Assembly (NCBI GenBank): GCA_963709525.1 | Contig: CAVPXB010000009.1 | Location: 248,001-312,000, forward strand | DNA from: CAIWHR01 sp963709525 | Lineage (GTDB): Bacteria > Pseudomonadota > Gammaproteobacteria > Burkholderiales > Casimicrobiaceae | Direction of reading: 5' to 3' | Length of the DNA: 64,000 nt | Part shown: positions 34,497 through 44,539 of the stretch, one piece after another | How the letters are laid out: each line of letters starts with the position of its first letter | Position numbering within the stretch: position 1 is the stretch's first letter | Notes under the pieces: generated by a model | What the model was told of the DNA's origin: nothing | The model's input: only the letters and a program-made list of their open reading frames with translations | Database searches by the model: none | Translations under genes and position numbers: made by a program

Positions 34497-36485
34497 CTAC
34501 CTGAACTCGAGTATCGGCTGATCGACGGCGAGGCTGTCGCCCTGGGCCGCGCGCACTTCCTTGACCACGCAGTCGGATTCCGCGCGCAGCACGTTCTCCA
34601 TCTTCATCGCCTCGATCACCGCCAGCTTTTCGCCGGCCTTCACTTCCTGACCGGCTCTGACGGCGAGCTCGGTCAGCAGTCCCGGCATCGGTGACAGCAG
34701 GAAGCGCGAGAGGTCGGGTTTGGGCTTGTCGGGCATCAACGACAGGAGATGCGCGGCGCGCGCGGTCAGGACCTCGACGTCGGCCTGCGTGCCCCAGTGG
34801 ATCACCCGGTACCGCCAGCCGATCCGCTGCAGCTGCACGCAGACGTGCTCTCCGTTCCAGGTCCCCCGCATGATCAGGTCGCCGAGCTTCCAGTCGGAAC
34901 GCAGCGCGTAGGATTCGCCCTCGAACTCGATCGTGCAGCCGCCTTCGACCGGGGTGAGGCGCAGCGGGAACCTGCGGCCGCGCACGGCGACGACCCAGTC
35001 GTGGCCGACCTGGCGGCGGTGTCCGCGCATCTGGCCGGTGGTTTGCACCGCGCGGGCGATGTAGCGCCGGCGGGCCAGCGCGGCGACAGCTGCGAGCAGC
35101 AGCGGGTCGTCGTGGACCAGGGCGGACGAGTGGAAGCCCTTGGGGAACTCCTCGGCGATGAAATTGGTGTTGAAGTCGCCGGAAACGAAGCGCGGGTGCT
35201 GCATCAGCGCCGCCTGGAAGGCGATGTTCGAAGCGACGCCGCGGATCACGAAGGCGTTCAGCGCGTCGCGCATCCGCGCGATGGCCAGGTCGCGGGTCGC
35301 GCCGTGGCAGATCAGCTTGGCGATCATCGAATCGTAGTGCATCGATACTTCGCCGCCCTCGTACACGCCGGTATCCACGCGTACCTGACCGGTGGTCTCG
35401 GAAGGGGGGATGAACTTCACCAGCCGGCCCGACGACGGCAGGAAATTGCGGAACGGATCCTCGGCGTTGATCCGGCACTCGATCGCCCAGCCGTTGCGCT
35501 GAACCTCCTGTTGCCCGAACGGCAGCCGCTCGCCGGCGGCGACGCGGATCATCAGCTCGACGAGGTCGAGACCGGTGATCGCCTCGGTGACCGGGTGCTC
35601 GACCTGCAGCCGCGTGTTCATCTCCAGAAAGTAGAACGACCTGTCGCGGCCGACGACGAACTCCACCGTGCCGGCGGACTGGTACTGGACCGCACGCGCG
35701 AGCTGCACCGCCTGCTCGCCCATCGCGCGCCGCGTGGCATCGTCGAGGAAAGGCGACGGCGCCTCCTCGATCACCTTCTGGTGCCGGCGCTGGATCGAGC
35801 ACTCGCGCTCGTTGAGATAGACGATGTTGCCGTGCGCGTCGCCGAGCACCTGGATCTCGATGTGGCGCGGCTCCTCGACGTACTTCTCGATGAATACGCG
35901 ATCGTCGCCAAAGGCGTTCTTCGCCTCGTTGCGGCAGGAAGTGAATCCTTCGTGGCACTCCTTGTCGTTGCGGGCAACGCGCAGTCCCTTGCCGCCGCCG
36001 CCGGCGGAAGCCTTGATCATCACCGGGTACCCGACGCCCTTGGCGATGGCGACCGCCTCGTCGGCCGACGCGATCGCGCTGTTGTGGCCGGGGATGGTGT
36101 TGACCCTGGCGGCAAGTGCCAGCTTCTTGGACGCGATCTTGTCGCCCATCGCCTCCATTGCGTGCGCCTTGGGGCCGATGAAGACGATGCCTTCCTTCTC
36201 GAGCGCAGTGCAGAACGCAGGGTTTTCGGACAGGAAGCCGTAGCCCGGGTGCACGGCCTCGGCGCCGGTGTCCTTGCACGCCTGCACGATGCGGTCGATG
36301 CGGAGATAGCTTTGCGCAGACGGCGCCGGGCCGATGAGCACAGCTTCGTCGGCAAGGTCGACATGGCGGGCGTTCCTGTCGGCCTCGGAGTAGACGGCGA
36401 CGGTCCCAATGCCCATGCGCCGCGCGGTCCGGATGACGCGGCAGGCGATTTCACCGCGGTTGGCAATCAGGATCTTCTTAAACAT
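34497..36485 (-). CDS. pccA: propionyl-CoA carboxylase alpha subunit (biotin carboxylase + BCCP)
   Basis: Carboxylates its own biotin with ATP and bicarbonate, for transfer to propionyl-CoA by PccB. The 662 residues begin MFKKILIANRGEIACRVIRT, then the ATP-grasp domain with SAGGGGKGLR and the catalytic FLEMNTRLQVEHPVTE, the BT (linker) domain, and a C-terminal biotinyl domain with the biotin Lys near 628 in EAMKMEN. The 5' end is odd: the first ~35 bp of the gene and a hairpin spacer are repeated in tandem upstream (115-bp period), giving extra starts at 36600 and 36715 with short frames. The start at 36485 is the only one that enters the full gene. Confidence 0.95.
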   Translation of the reverse strand: MFKKILIANRGEIACRVIRTARRMGIGTVAVYSEADRNARHVDLADEAVLIGPAPSAQSYLRIDRIVQACKDTGAEAVHPGYGFLSENPAFCTALEKEGIVFIGPKAHAMEAMGDKIASKKLALAARVNTIPGHNSAIASADEAVAIAKGVGYPVMIKASAGGGGKGLRVARNDKECHEGFTSCRNEAKNAFGDDRVFIEKYVEEPRHIEIQVLGDAHGNIVYLNERECSIQRRHQKVIEEAPSPFLDDATRRAMGEQAVQLARAVQYQSAGTVEFVVGRDRSFYFLEMNTRLQVEHPVTEAITGLDLVELMIRVAAGERLPFGQQEVQRNGWAIECRINAEDPFRNFLPSSGRLVKFIPPSETTGQVRVDTGVYEGGEVSMHYDSMIAKLICHGATRDLAIARMRDALNAFVIRGVASNIAFQAALMQHPRFVSGDFNTNFIAEEFPKGFHSSALVHDDPLLLAAVAALARRRYIARAVQTTGQMRGHRRQVGHDWVVAVRGRRFPLRLTPVEGGCTIEFEGESYALRSDWKLGDLIMRGTWNGEHVCVQLQRIGWRYRVIHWGTQADVEVLTARAAHLLSLMPDKPKPDLSRFLLSPMPGLLTELAVRAGQEVKAGEKLAVIEAMKMENVLRAESDCVVKEVRAAQGDSLAVDQPILEFR

Positions 36486-36719
36486 CTTGCGTCTCCGCGG
36501 TGAAATCGCCGCACGCTTCGCGTGCCACGCGATTTGACTTCGTCGCTGCGCCGCTTCGCGGCTGGTCACCGCGGTTGGCAATCAGGATCTTCTTAAACAT
36601 CTTGCGTCTCCGCGGTGAAATCGCCGCACGCTTCGCGTGCCACGCGATTTGACTTCGTCGCTGCGCCGCTTCGCGGCTGGTCGCCACGATTGGCAACGAG
36701 TATTTTCTTGAACATGCGA
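36451..36719. repeat. 115-bp tandem duplication of the pccA start region
   Basis: Units 36451-36565 and 36566-36680 are identical, and a third, diverged partial unit begins at 36681. Each contains, on the minus strand, a start codon and the codons MFKKIL(I/V)ANRG, followed upstream by a hairpin-rich spacer (GCACGCTTCGCGTGC stem). Within each unit CCGCGGTGAAATCGCC (36495-36510) is the perfect reverse complement of a piece of pccA itself (36444-36459). The two upstream copies encode about 40-residue frames that end at a TAA overlapping the next ATG. No other gene is seen between pccA and pccB. Confidence 0.9.
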
Positions 36720-36768
36720 AGGTTCCTGAGCGCTTGGTCGCGGGAGGCGGGACGGTGTTGCGCGGCGC

Positions 36769-38301
<1,533 letters not shown>

Positions 38302-38875
38302 GCCTGGGCTCCCCGGATGGACAATTGTTGGCGCAGGCGCGAACGAAGAGCCGGTGGGTGTTGGAGTTCCGGCGTCTTGCCTTGCGGCGCAACGATTGAT
38401 TCTAGGGGATTCCGCCGGCGCGTGGGAGTCCGCCGTGCAGGAAAGTCGCGAACCGGGGCACGCGGACGAGTCGTCCCGTCGCGGTACTGTTGATCCGGCA
38501 CGGTGATGCATCAATTTCCGTTCGGGCCACGTCGAAGCCCCTTCGATCAACTCAGGACAGGCCCTTCGACAAGCTCAGGGCGAACGGTTCAAGATTGACT
38601 CAGTGCATGCCCTTCGACTGACGTATGAAGATCCGTTCGGGCTGAGCCCGTCGAAGCCCCTTCGCCAGGCTCAGGACAGGTCCTTCGACAAGCTTCCTTC
38701 GACAAGCTCAGGACAGGCCCTTCGACAAGCTTCCTTCGACAAGCTCAGGACAGGCCCTTCGACAAGCTTCCTTCGACAAGCTCAGGACAGGCCCTTCGAC
38801 AAGCTTCCTTCGACAAGCTCAGGACAGGCCCTTCGACAAGCTCAGGGCGAACGGTTCAATCATATTCATGCCGGA
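38302..38875. other. Gap between meaB and pccB
   Basis: These 574 bp contain no supported gene. The part next to pccB (38302-38530) is GC-rich leader sequence without a recognisable site; the rest is the repeat island. Although mcm-meaB-pccB-pccA are usually one operon, the repeats could end or process the transcript here. Confidence 0.5.
38535..38860. repeat. Repeat island with a 37-bp perfect tandem array
   Basis: Four identical 37-bp units (38690-38837, starting AAGCTTCCTTCGACAAGC) lie between two identical 26-bp elements (38562-38587 and 38829-38854) that begin CCCTTCGACAAGCTCAGGG and end GCGAACGG. More degenerate copies of CTTCGACAAGCTCAGG fill 38535-38690. The 26-bp word is a repeat I know as very common between genes in proteobacterial genomes. 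The units have no unique spacers, so this is not CRISPR. It separates meaB from pccB. Confidence 0.92.
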
Positions 38876-39862
38876 TCAAGTGGCGGTGCGCGCGCGGGCC
38901 AGCAGGCGTTCGGCCGCCATGCCCGGCGTCAGGCTGCCGGCAGCCACGGCCTCGAGCGTCGTCCGCAGCAGGGTTCCGACGCCCGGATGGGTGCGAAAGT
39001 CCGCGCGCAGGCGTTCGTCGATCAGATGCCACATCCAGTCGCAGGCCTGATCGCGACGGCGGGCGTCGAACTCGCCGGCTGCCTGCATCGTCTCGCGGAA
39101 GCGTTCGACCTGCGCCCAGAACTCGGGGATGCCCTTGCCTTCGAGCGCGGACAGCGCCAGCACCGGCGGCTGCCAGTGGCGTGAGGCCGGACGCAGGATC
39201 GACAGCGCGCTCCTGAGCGTTTGTTGCGCCTCGGCCGCGCGTTGCGGTGCCAGGTCGGCCTTGCTGATGACGATCAGGTCGGCGAGTTCGACGATGCCCT
39301 TCTTGATCGCCTGCAGGTCGTCGCCCGCGATGGGCAGCTGCAGCAGCACCATGAGATCGGTCATCCGCGCGACGGCGGTTTCCGATTGTCCGACGCCGAC
39401 CGTTTCGACGATGATGACGTCGAAGCCGGCGGCTTCGCACACCAGCAAGGCTTCGCGCGTGCGCGCCGCAACGCCGCCCAGCCACCCGCCGGCAGGAGAG
39501 GGGCGGATGAACGCCTGCGGGGAGCGCGACAGCTCCTCCATGCGCGTCTTGTCGGCGAGGATCGAGCCGCCGGTGACGCTGCTCGAAGGATCGACCGCCA
39601 GCACCGCGAGGCGATGGCCCTGGCGGATGACGTACAGGCCCAGCGCTTCGATGAACGTCGATTTGCCGACGCCGGGCGCACCGCTGATCCCGACGCGGAT
39701 CGAGCGTCCGGTGTGCGGGAGCAGTGTTTCGAGGATCGATTGCCCACGCTGCTGGTGATCGCGCCGCGACGACTCGACCAGCGTGATCGCCTTGGCGAGC
39801 GAGCGCCGCTCGCCCGCCAGCACGCCCGCGATCAACGCCGCGTCGGCTGCCGCTGCCGGCAT
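38876..39862 (-). CDS. meaB: methylmalonyl-CoA mutase chaperone GTPase MeaB
   Basis: A G3E P-loop GTPase that loads and protects the B12 cofactor of methylmalonyl-CoA mutase. The 328-residue product (ATG at 39862) has Walker A GAPGVGKST (near residue 62), the switch motifs VDPSSSVTGGSILADKTRM and VETVGVGQSE, and the guanine-specificity motif ISKADL. The ATG overlaps the mcm stop, the usual tight coupling with the mutase. Confidence 0.96.
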   Translation of the reverse strand: MPAAAADAALIAGVLAGERRSLAKAITLVESSRRDHQQRGQSILETLLPHTGRSIRVGISGAPGVGKSTFIEALGLYVIRQGHRLAVLAVDPSSSVTGGSILADKTRMEELSRSPQAFIRPSPAGGWLGGVAARTREALLVCEAAGFDVIIVETVGVGQSETAVARMTDLMVLLQLPIAGDDLQAIKKGIVELADLIVISKADLAPQRAAEAQQTLRSALSILRPASRHWQPPVLALSALEGKGIPEFWAQVERFRETMQAAGEFDARRRDQACDWMWHLIDERLRADFRTHPGVGTLLRTTLEAVAAGSLTPGMAAERLLARARTAT

Positions 39863-42018
39863 CAAGCGGCCTGGTGGCTGCGCGCTGCGCGCACGGCAGC
39901 GAGCACTTCCCTGGCGGCTTCGGCAATGACGGTGCCGGGACCGAACACGGCGGCGACGCCGGCCGCCTTCAGGTAGTCGTAATCCTGCGCGGGGATGACG
40001 CCGCCGACGACGACGACGATGTCGTTCGCTCCCTGCGCGCGCAATGCCGCGACGAGTTGCGGCACCAGCGTCTTGTGTCCGGCGGCAAGGGTCGATACAC
40101 CGACCACGTGGACGTCGTTTTCGATCGCCTGCGCCGCGGCTTCTTCGGGCGTCTGGAACAGCGGGCCGATGTCGACATCGAAACCCAGATCGGCGAAACC
40201 GGTGGCGATGATCTTGGAGCCGCGGTCATGGCCATCCTGGCCGAGTTTCGCCACCATGATCCGGGGCCGGCGGCCCTCGTCGGCGGCAAAGGCGTCGATG
40301 TCGGCCTTGAGGCTTGCCCACGGCGCATCGCTCGCGAACGCGGCGCCGTAGACGCCGGAAACGCTCTCGGTGCGGGCGCGATAGCGGCCGTACACCTTTT
40401 CCAGGGCGTCGGAAACCTCGCCGACGGTGGCACGCACGCGCATCGCGTTGACGGCGAGGTCGAGCAGATTGCCTTGGCCCGAGCGGGCGGCGTCGGTCAG
40501 CGCGCCGAGCGCCGCGTTCACGGCAGCCGCATCGCGCTTGCCACGCACCGCGGCCAGCCGCTTCAACTGCGCCTCGCGCACCGCGGTGTTGTCGATCTCG
40601 CGGGTGACCAGCGGGTCTTCGTGCGCCAGGCGGTACTTGTTGACGCCGACGATCACATCTTCGCCGCGGTCGATGCGCGCCTGCTTCTCGGCCGAGCACT
40701 GCTCGATGCGCAGCTTGGCCCAGCCGCTTTCGACCGCCTTGGTCATGCCGCCCATCGCCTCGACTTCCTCGATGATCGACCACGCCCGGTCGGCCATGTC
40801 CTGCGTCAGCCTTTCCATCATGTACGACCCGGCCCAGGGATCGATCACGTTGCAGATGTGGGTTTCTTCCTGAACGATGAGCTGCGTGTTGCGCGCGATG
40901 CGGGCGGAGAAATCGGTGGGCAGCGCGATCGCCTCGTCGAACGAGTTGGTGTGCAGCGACTGCGTGCCGCCGAACACCGCCGCCATCGCCTCGATGGTCG
41001 TGCGCACGACGTTGTTGTACGGGTCCTGCTCGGTCAGCGACCAGCCCGAGGTCTGGCAGTGCGTGCGCAGCATCATCGACTTCGCGCTCTTCGGCCCGAA
41101 GCCGCTCATGATCCGCCACCAGAGCAGCCGCGCGGCGCGCAGCTTCGCGACCTCGAGGTAGAAGTTCATGCCGATGGCGAAAAAGAACGACAGCCGGCCG
41201 GCGAAATCGTCGACGTCCATGCCGGTGGCGAGCGCCGTGCGCACGTATTCCTTGCCGTCGGCGAGCGTGAGCGCGAGTTCGAGCGCCTGCGTCGCGCCGG
41301 CCTCCTGCATGTGATAACCGGAGATCGAGATCGAGTTGAACTTCGGCATGCGTTTTGCCGTGTACCCGATGATGTCGGCGATGATGCGCATCGACGGCGT
41401 CGGCGGGTAGATGTAGGTGTTGCGGACCATGAACTCCTTGAGGATGTCGTTCTGGATGGTCCCGGCGAGCAGCGCCTGCGCCACGCCCTGTTCCTCGGCG
41501 GCGACGATGTAGCCGGCGAGCACCGGCAGCACCGCCCCGTTCATCGTCATCGACACGGAGACCTTGTCCAGCGGAATGCCGTCGAAGAGGATCTTCATGT
41601 CCTCGACCGAGTCGATGGCCACCCCCGCCTTGCCGACGTCGCCGACGACGCGCGGGTGGTCGGAGTCGTAGCCGCGATGCGTGGCGAGGTCGAAGGCGAC
41701 CGACACGCCCTGGCCGCCGCCGGCGAGATTGCGCCGATAGAACGCGTTCGACTCCTCGGCGGTGGAGAAGCCCGCGTACTGGCGGATCGTCCACGGCCGC
41801 TGCGCGTACATCGTCGGCTGCGGGCCGCGCACGAACGGCGCGAAGCCGGGCAGCGTGTTCGCGTGCTCGAGTCCGGCGACATCGGCCGCGGTGTACAGCG
41901 CCTTGACGGGAATGCCCTCGGGCGTCTGCCAGGTCAGGCTGTCGACCGGTTTGCCGCGCAACGACTTCTCCGCGGCCGCCTGCCACGCCGGAAATGCGGC
42001 GCTCTCGTTGGATGCCAT
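39862..42018 (-). CDS. scpA: methylmalonyl-CoA mutase
   Basis: The B12-dependent mutase that interconverts (R)-methylmalonyl-CoA and succinyl-CoA. The single 718-residue chain has the substrate barrel (PWTIRQYAGFSTAEESNAFYR, with catalytic residues in QPTMYAQRPW and SISGYHMQEAGA) and a C-terminal cobalamin domain with the axial His in KLGQDGHDRGSK and the GG of VVVGGVIPAQDYDYL. It is the homodimeric large-subunit type that needs no separate small subunit. It leads the mcm-meaB unit. Confidence 0.97.
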   Translation of the reverse strand: MASNESAAFPAWQAAAEKSLRGKPVDSLTWQTPEGIPVKALYTAADVAGLEHANTLPGFAPFVRGPQPTMYAQRPWTIRQYAGFSTAEESNAFYRRNLAGGGQGVSVAFDLATHRGYDSDHPRVVGDVGKAGVAIDSVEDMKILFDGIPLDKVSVSMTMNGAVLPVLAGYIVAAEEQGVAQALLAGTIQNDILKEFMVRNTYIYPPTPSMRIIADIIGYTAKRMPKFNSISISGYHMQEAGATQALELALTLADGKEYVRTALATGMDVDDFAGRLSFFFAIGMNFYLEVAKLRAARLLWWRIMSGFGPKSAKSMMLRTHCQTSGWSLTEQDPYNNVVRTTIEAMAAVFGGTQSLHTNSFDEAIALPTDFSARIARNTQLIVQEETHICNVIDPWAGSYMMERLTQDMADRAWSIIEEVEAMGGMTKAVESGWAKLRIEQCSAEKQARIDRGEDVIVGVNKYRLAHEDPLVTREIDNTAVREAQLKRLAAVRGKRDAAAVNAALGALTDAARSGQGNLLDLAVNAMRVRATVGEVSDALEKVYGRYRARTESVSGVYGAAFASDAPWASLKADIDAFAADEGRRPRIMVAKLGQDGHDRGSKIIATGFADLGFDVDIGPLFQTPEEAAAQAIENDVHVVGVSTLAAGHKTLVPQLVAALRAQGANDIVVVVGGVIPAQDYDYLKAAGVAAVFGPGTVIAEAAREVLAAVRAARSHQAA

Positions 42019-42440
42019 CTGGGACTCCCCTTTGCTCGGGCGCCTGGCGTTATGGCGGGCGCGGATGGATAAAGCTCCGGCCAGGAGCCGGACGCTATTG
42101 CCGATCCGAAATTTTACACCCTGCGCCGACCGTAGATCCGGCGCATGGCGCCCGGATGGGCGCTACTCGAACACCTGCTTCGCATCGGCGATCAGCTTCT
42201 CTTCAGTCTTCGCCTTCCTTCTTGATCACGTCCACGTTGTGGCTACGGCCGCTCGCTGCGCGAGCTTAACTTCTCGCTGCGCGCGAAGTTAGCCTGCGCC
42301 GCAATGTGGACGTGTCGGTGTTCAGTCTTCGCCTTCTTGATCACATCGACGTTGTGGCTCCGGCCGCTCGCTGCGCGAGCTTAACTTCTCGCTGCGCGCG
42401 AAGTTAGCCTGCGCCGCAATGTGACGTGTCATGAGTGTCC
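42019..42440. other. Non-coding region between mcm and panC
   Basis: No intact gene. 42019-42180 is the mcm leader. From 42203 the region is made of two extra copies of the end of panC, each followed by a GC-rich hairpin block. On the minus strand the outermost copy can be read as KAKTEEKLIADAKQVFE and a stop at about 42164 in another frame, perhaps an older C-terminus of panC; I cannot prove this. Confidence 0.5.
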
Positions 42441-42480
42441 TCAATCTTCGCCTTCCTTCTTGATGACATCGACATTGTCA
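42203..42480. repeat. 118-bp tandem duplication of the panC 3' end
   Basis: The final codons of panC (NVDVIKKEGED on the minus strand, 42441-42480) recur at about 42321-42358 and 42203-42243, a period of 118-119 bp. Between them lie nearly identical spacers with hairpins such as GCTCGCTGCGCGAGC and AACTTC...GAAGTT. Each spacer ends with GCCGCAATGTGGACGTG or a close form, an inverted copy of the panC-derived CACGTCCACGTTGTGGC, so every unit can fold on itself. The layout parallels the pccA duplication at 36451-36719. Confidence 0.88.
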
Positions 42481-43298
42481 ATCAAGCGGGTGGCGCCCAT
42501 CGTTGCGGCGGCAAGGACGATCAGCAGATTGGGGTGGTCGTAACCTTCCGGATGCGGAATGCGCAGGCCCACTCCGTTGCGGACGGAAATGTAGTCCACC
42601 TTCCAGCCGCGGCGCGCGAGTTCGGCACGGCCGGCCGATTCGAGGTTGGCGTAGTCGGTGCGTCCGGCGGCGATCGCGTCGGCGATGCCGCGCAATACGC
42701 GGTGCAGGTTGGGCGCCTCGGCGCGCTCCTGCGGCGACAGGTAATTGTTGCGCGACGACAACGCGAGGCCGTCATCGGCGCGAATCGTCTCTGCCGGCAC
42801 GATCCGGATCGGCATGTTGAACTGCTGCACCATGCCGCGGACGATCTTCAGCTGCTGGCGGTCCTTCTTGCCGAACACCGCGACGTCCGGCTGCACGAGG
42901 TTGAAGAGCTTCAGCACCACCGTGCACACGCCGTCGAAGAAACCCGGCCGGGACGCGCCCTCGAGTTCGTTGGCGAGCGGTGCCGGCTGCACGCGATAGA
43001 CCTGCGGGGTCGGGTACATCTCCTGCTCGTTCGGGTTGAAAAGGACGTCGACCCCTTCGCGCTCGAGGCCGATGCGATCCGCTTCCATCGTCCGCGGGTA
43101 GCGGTCGAAATCCTCGTTCGGGCCGAATTGCAGGCGATTGACGAAAATGCTGGTGACCACGGCGTCGCCATGCGCTCGGGCGATGCGGCACAGCGACAGG
43201 TGTCCGTCGTGCAGGTTGCCCATGGTCGGCACGAACGCGACGCACTTCGCGCCGGCAAGATGTTCGGAGAGTTCCGCGGCAGTATGGAGAATCTTCAT
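42441..43298 (-). CDS. panC: pantothenate synthetase
   Basis: PanC joins pantoate and beta-alanine using ATP, the last step of pantothenate synthesis. The 285-residue product has the nucleotidyltransferase HIGH-type motif in FVPTMGNLHDGHLSLC, FGPNEDFDRYPR, VFGKKDRQQLKIV and the KMSKS-like ALSSRNNYLSPQER. The last ten residues (DVIKKEGED) are unlike usual PanC ends, and this end is repeated downstream. panB, often next to it, is absent here. Confidence 0.95.
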   Translation of the reverse strand: MKILHTAAELSEHLAGAKCVAFVPTMGNLHDGHLSLCRIARAHGDAVVTSIFVNRLQFGPNEDFDRYPRTMEADRIGLEREGVDVLFNPNEQEMYPTPQVYRVQPAPLANELEGASRPGFFDGVCTVVLKLFNLVQPDVAVFGKKDRQQLKIVRGMVQQFNMPIRIVPAETIRADDGLALSSRNNYLSPQERAEAPNLHRVLRGIADAIAAGRTDYANLESAGRAELARRGWKVDYISVRNGVGLRIPHPEGYDHPNLLIVLAAATMGATRLIDNVDVIKKEGED

Positions 43299-43369
43299 CC
43301 GGTTTTTCGTGCAGTGAGTTTGAGTTGGGGGGCTTTCGGCACGCGCCGCCGTCGACCGGCAGCGGTCAT

Positions 43370-44011
43370 TCACGAAGCAAGATTGAAGAACTCCCGCTCG
43401 CTTTTCATCGCCGCGATGCGCGCGAGCAGCAACGACAGGTGCTCCGCATTGTTGACGAAGTTGAGCCGCTCGCTGTTGACGATCAGCAGCGGCGCGTCCT
43501 GGTATTGGTAGAAGTAGCGGCTGTAGGCGTCGGCCAGTCGCGCGAGATATTCGGCGGAGATCGAGCGCTCGTAGCCGATGCCGCGGCGCAGCACGCGTTC
43601 GACCAGGACATCGACCGGCGCTTGCAGGTAGATGACGAGATCGGGCACCGGCGTCTGCGGCTTCAGATGCGAGTACACCTTTTCGTAGAGCTGGTATTCG
43701 GCGTCGGACAGGTTGAGCCGCGCGAACAGCGGGTCCTTGTCGAGAAGGAAATCGCCGACGGTAGCGCGCCGGAACATGTCGAATTGCCCGACGCCGCGAA
43801 GCTGATCCGCGCGCTGAAACAGGAACGTGAGTTGCGTCGGCAACGCGAAGCGGGCCATGTCCTCGTAGAAGCGCGCCAGAAACGGGTTGTCTTCGGGGCG
43901 CTCGAAAAGCTCCTCGCCGGACACCTGCGCCGCAAGCTGCCGGGCGAGGCTCGTCTTGCCGGCACCGATCGGGCCTTCGACGACGATGTACCGGCATTTA
44001 TCGAGATCCAT
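43370..44011 (-). CDS. deoxynucleoside kinase
   Basis: A 213-residue dNK/deoxyadenosine-kinase-like enzyme for nucleoside salvage. It shows the P-loop VEGPIGAGKTSLAR, the DRS-type region replaced by FRRATVGDFLLDKDPLFA, the LID arginines in VLRRGIGYERSI and an RYFYQYQDAPLLIVN tail. In betaproteobacteria this gene regularly sits between folK and the pan genes, as here. The exact base preference is not evident. Confidence 0.93.
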   Translation of the reverse strand: MDLDKCRYIVVEGPIGAGKTSLARQLAAQVSGEELFERPEDNPFLARFYEDMARFALPTQLTFLFQRADQLRGVGQFDMFRRATVGDFLLDKDPLFARLNLSDAEYQLYEKVYSHLKPQTPVPDLVIYLQAPVDVLVERVLRRGIGYERSISAEYLARLADAYSRYFYQYQDAPLLIVNSERLNFVNNAEHLSLLLARIAAMKSEREFFNLAS

Positions 44012-44026
44012 GACCGGCCATTTCCA

Positions 44027-44539
44027 TCAGTGGAGGACGTGGGTACGGGTACGCGCGATGCGCTGGCCGGTCAGGTTGCGCAGGTGGCGGCGGGCGAGCC
44101 CCAGGCGGGGGATCGTCACCGCCGGCAGGATGTCCGCCAGCGGCCGCAGAACGAACGCGCGACCATGCATGCGCGGATGCGGAACGGTCAACTGCGCGGT
44201 GCGAATCTGACGGCGGCCGTATAGTAGCAAATCGAGATCGAGCGTACGCGGAGTGTTGCGCTGTCCGCCGGGATCGCGGCGCCGCTTGTGCCGATGCTCG
44301 ATCGCCAGCAATCGGCGCAGCAGCGCCAACGGCGGCAGCGTTGTCGCCAGCGCGGCGACGGCGTTGATGTAGTCGGGCTGGGCAAGCGCGCAGCCGACCG
44401 GAGCCGAAACGTAGTTAGGCGAGACGCGCAGGACCCGGCAGCCCGGAACGCGGGCGATGGCGCCGATCGCCCGGGCGATCTGCCGCCGCGGGTGCGCAAG
44501 GTTGCTGCCAAGCCCGATGCAGGCGATCGTGGCCTTCAC
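44027..44539 (-). CDS. folK: HPPK (6-hydroxymethyl-7,8-dihydropterin pyrophosphokinase)
   Basis: FolK transfers pyrophosphate from ATP to the pterin in folate synthesis. The GTG at 44539 overlaps the pcnB stop and gives 170 residues: ACIGLGSNLAHPRRQI at the N-terminus, YVSAPVGCALAQPDYINAVA, the metal-binding RTLDLDLLLYG and VPHPRMHGRAFVLRPLADI. All signature motifs are present. Confidence 0.95.
   Translation of the reverse strand: MKATIACIGLGSNLAHPRRQIARAIGAIARVPGCRVLRVSPNYVSAPVGCALAQPDYINAVAALATTLPPLALLRRLLAIEHRHKRRRDPGGQRNTPRTLDLDLLLYGRRQIRTAQLTVPHPRMHGRAFVLRPLADILPAVTIPRLGLARRHLRNLTGQRIARTRTHVLH

Noticed and set aside
38690..38837. CRISPR-like array
   Set aside because: The 37-bp units are contiguous and identical with no unique spacers, and no cas gene is nearby; it is a simple tandem repeat.
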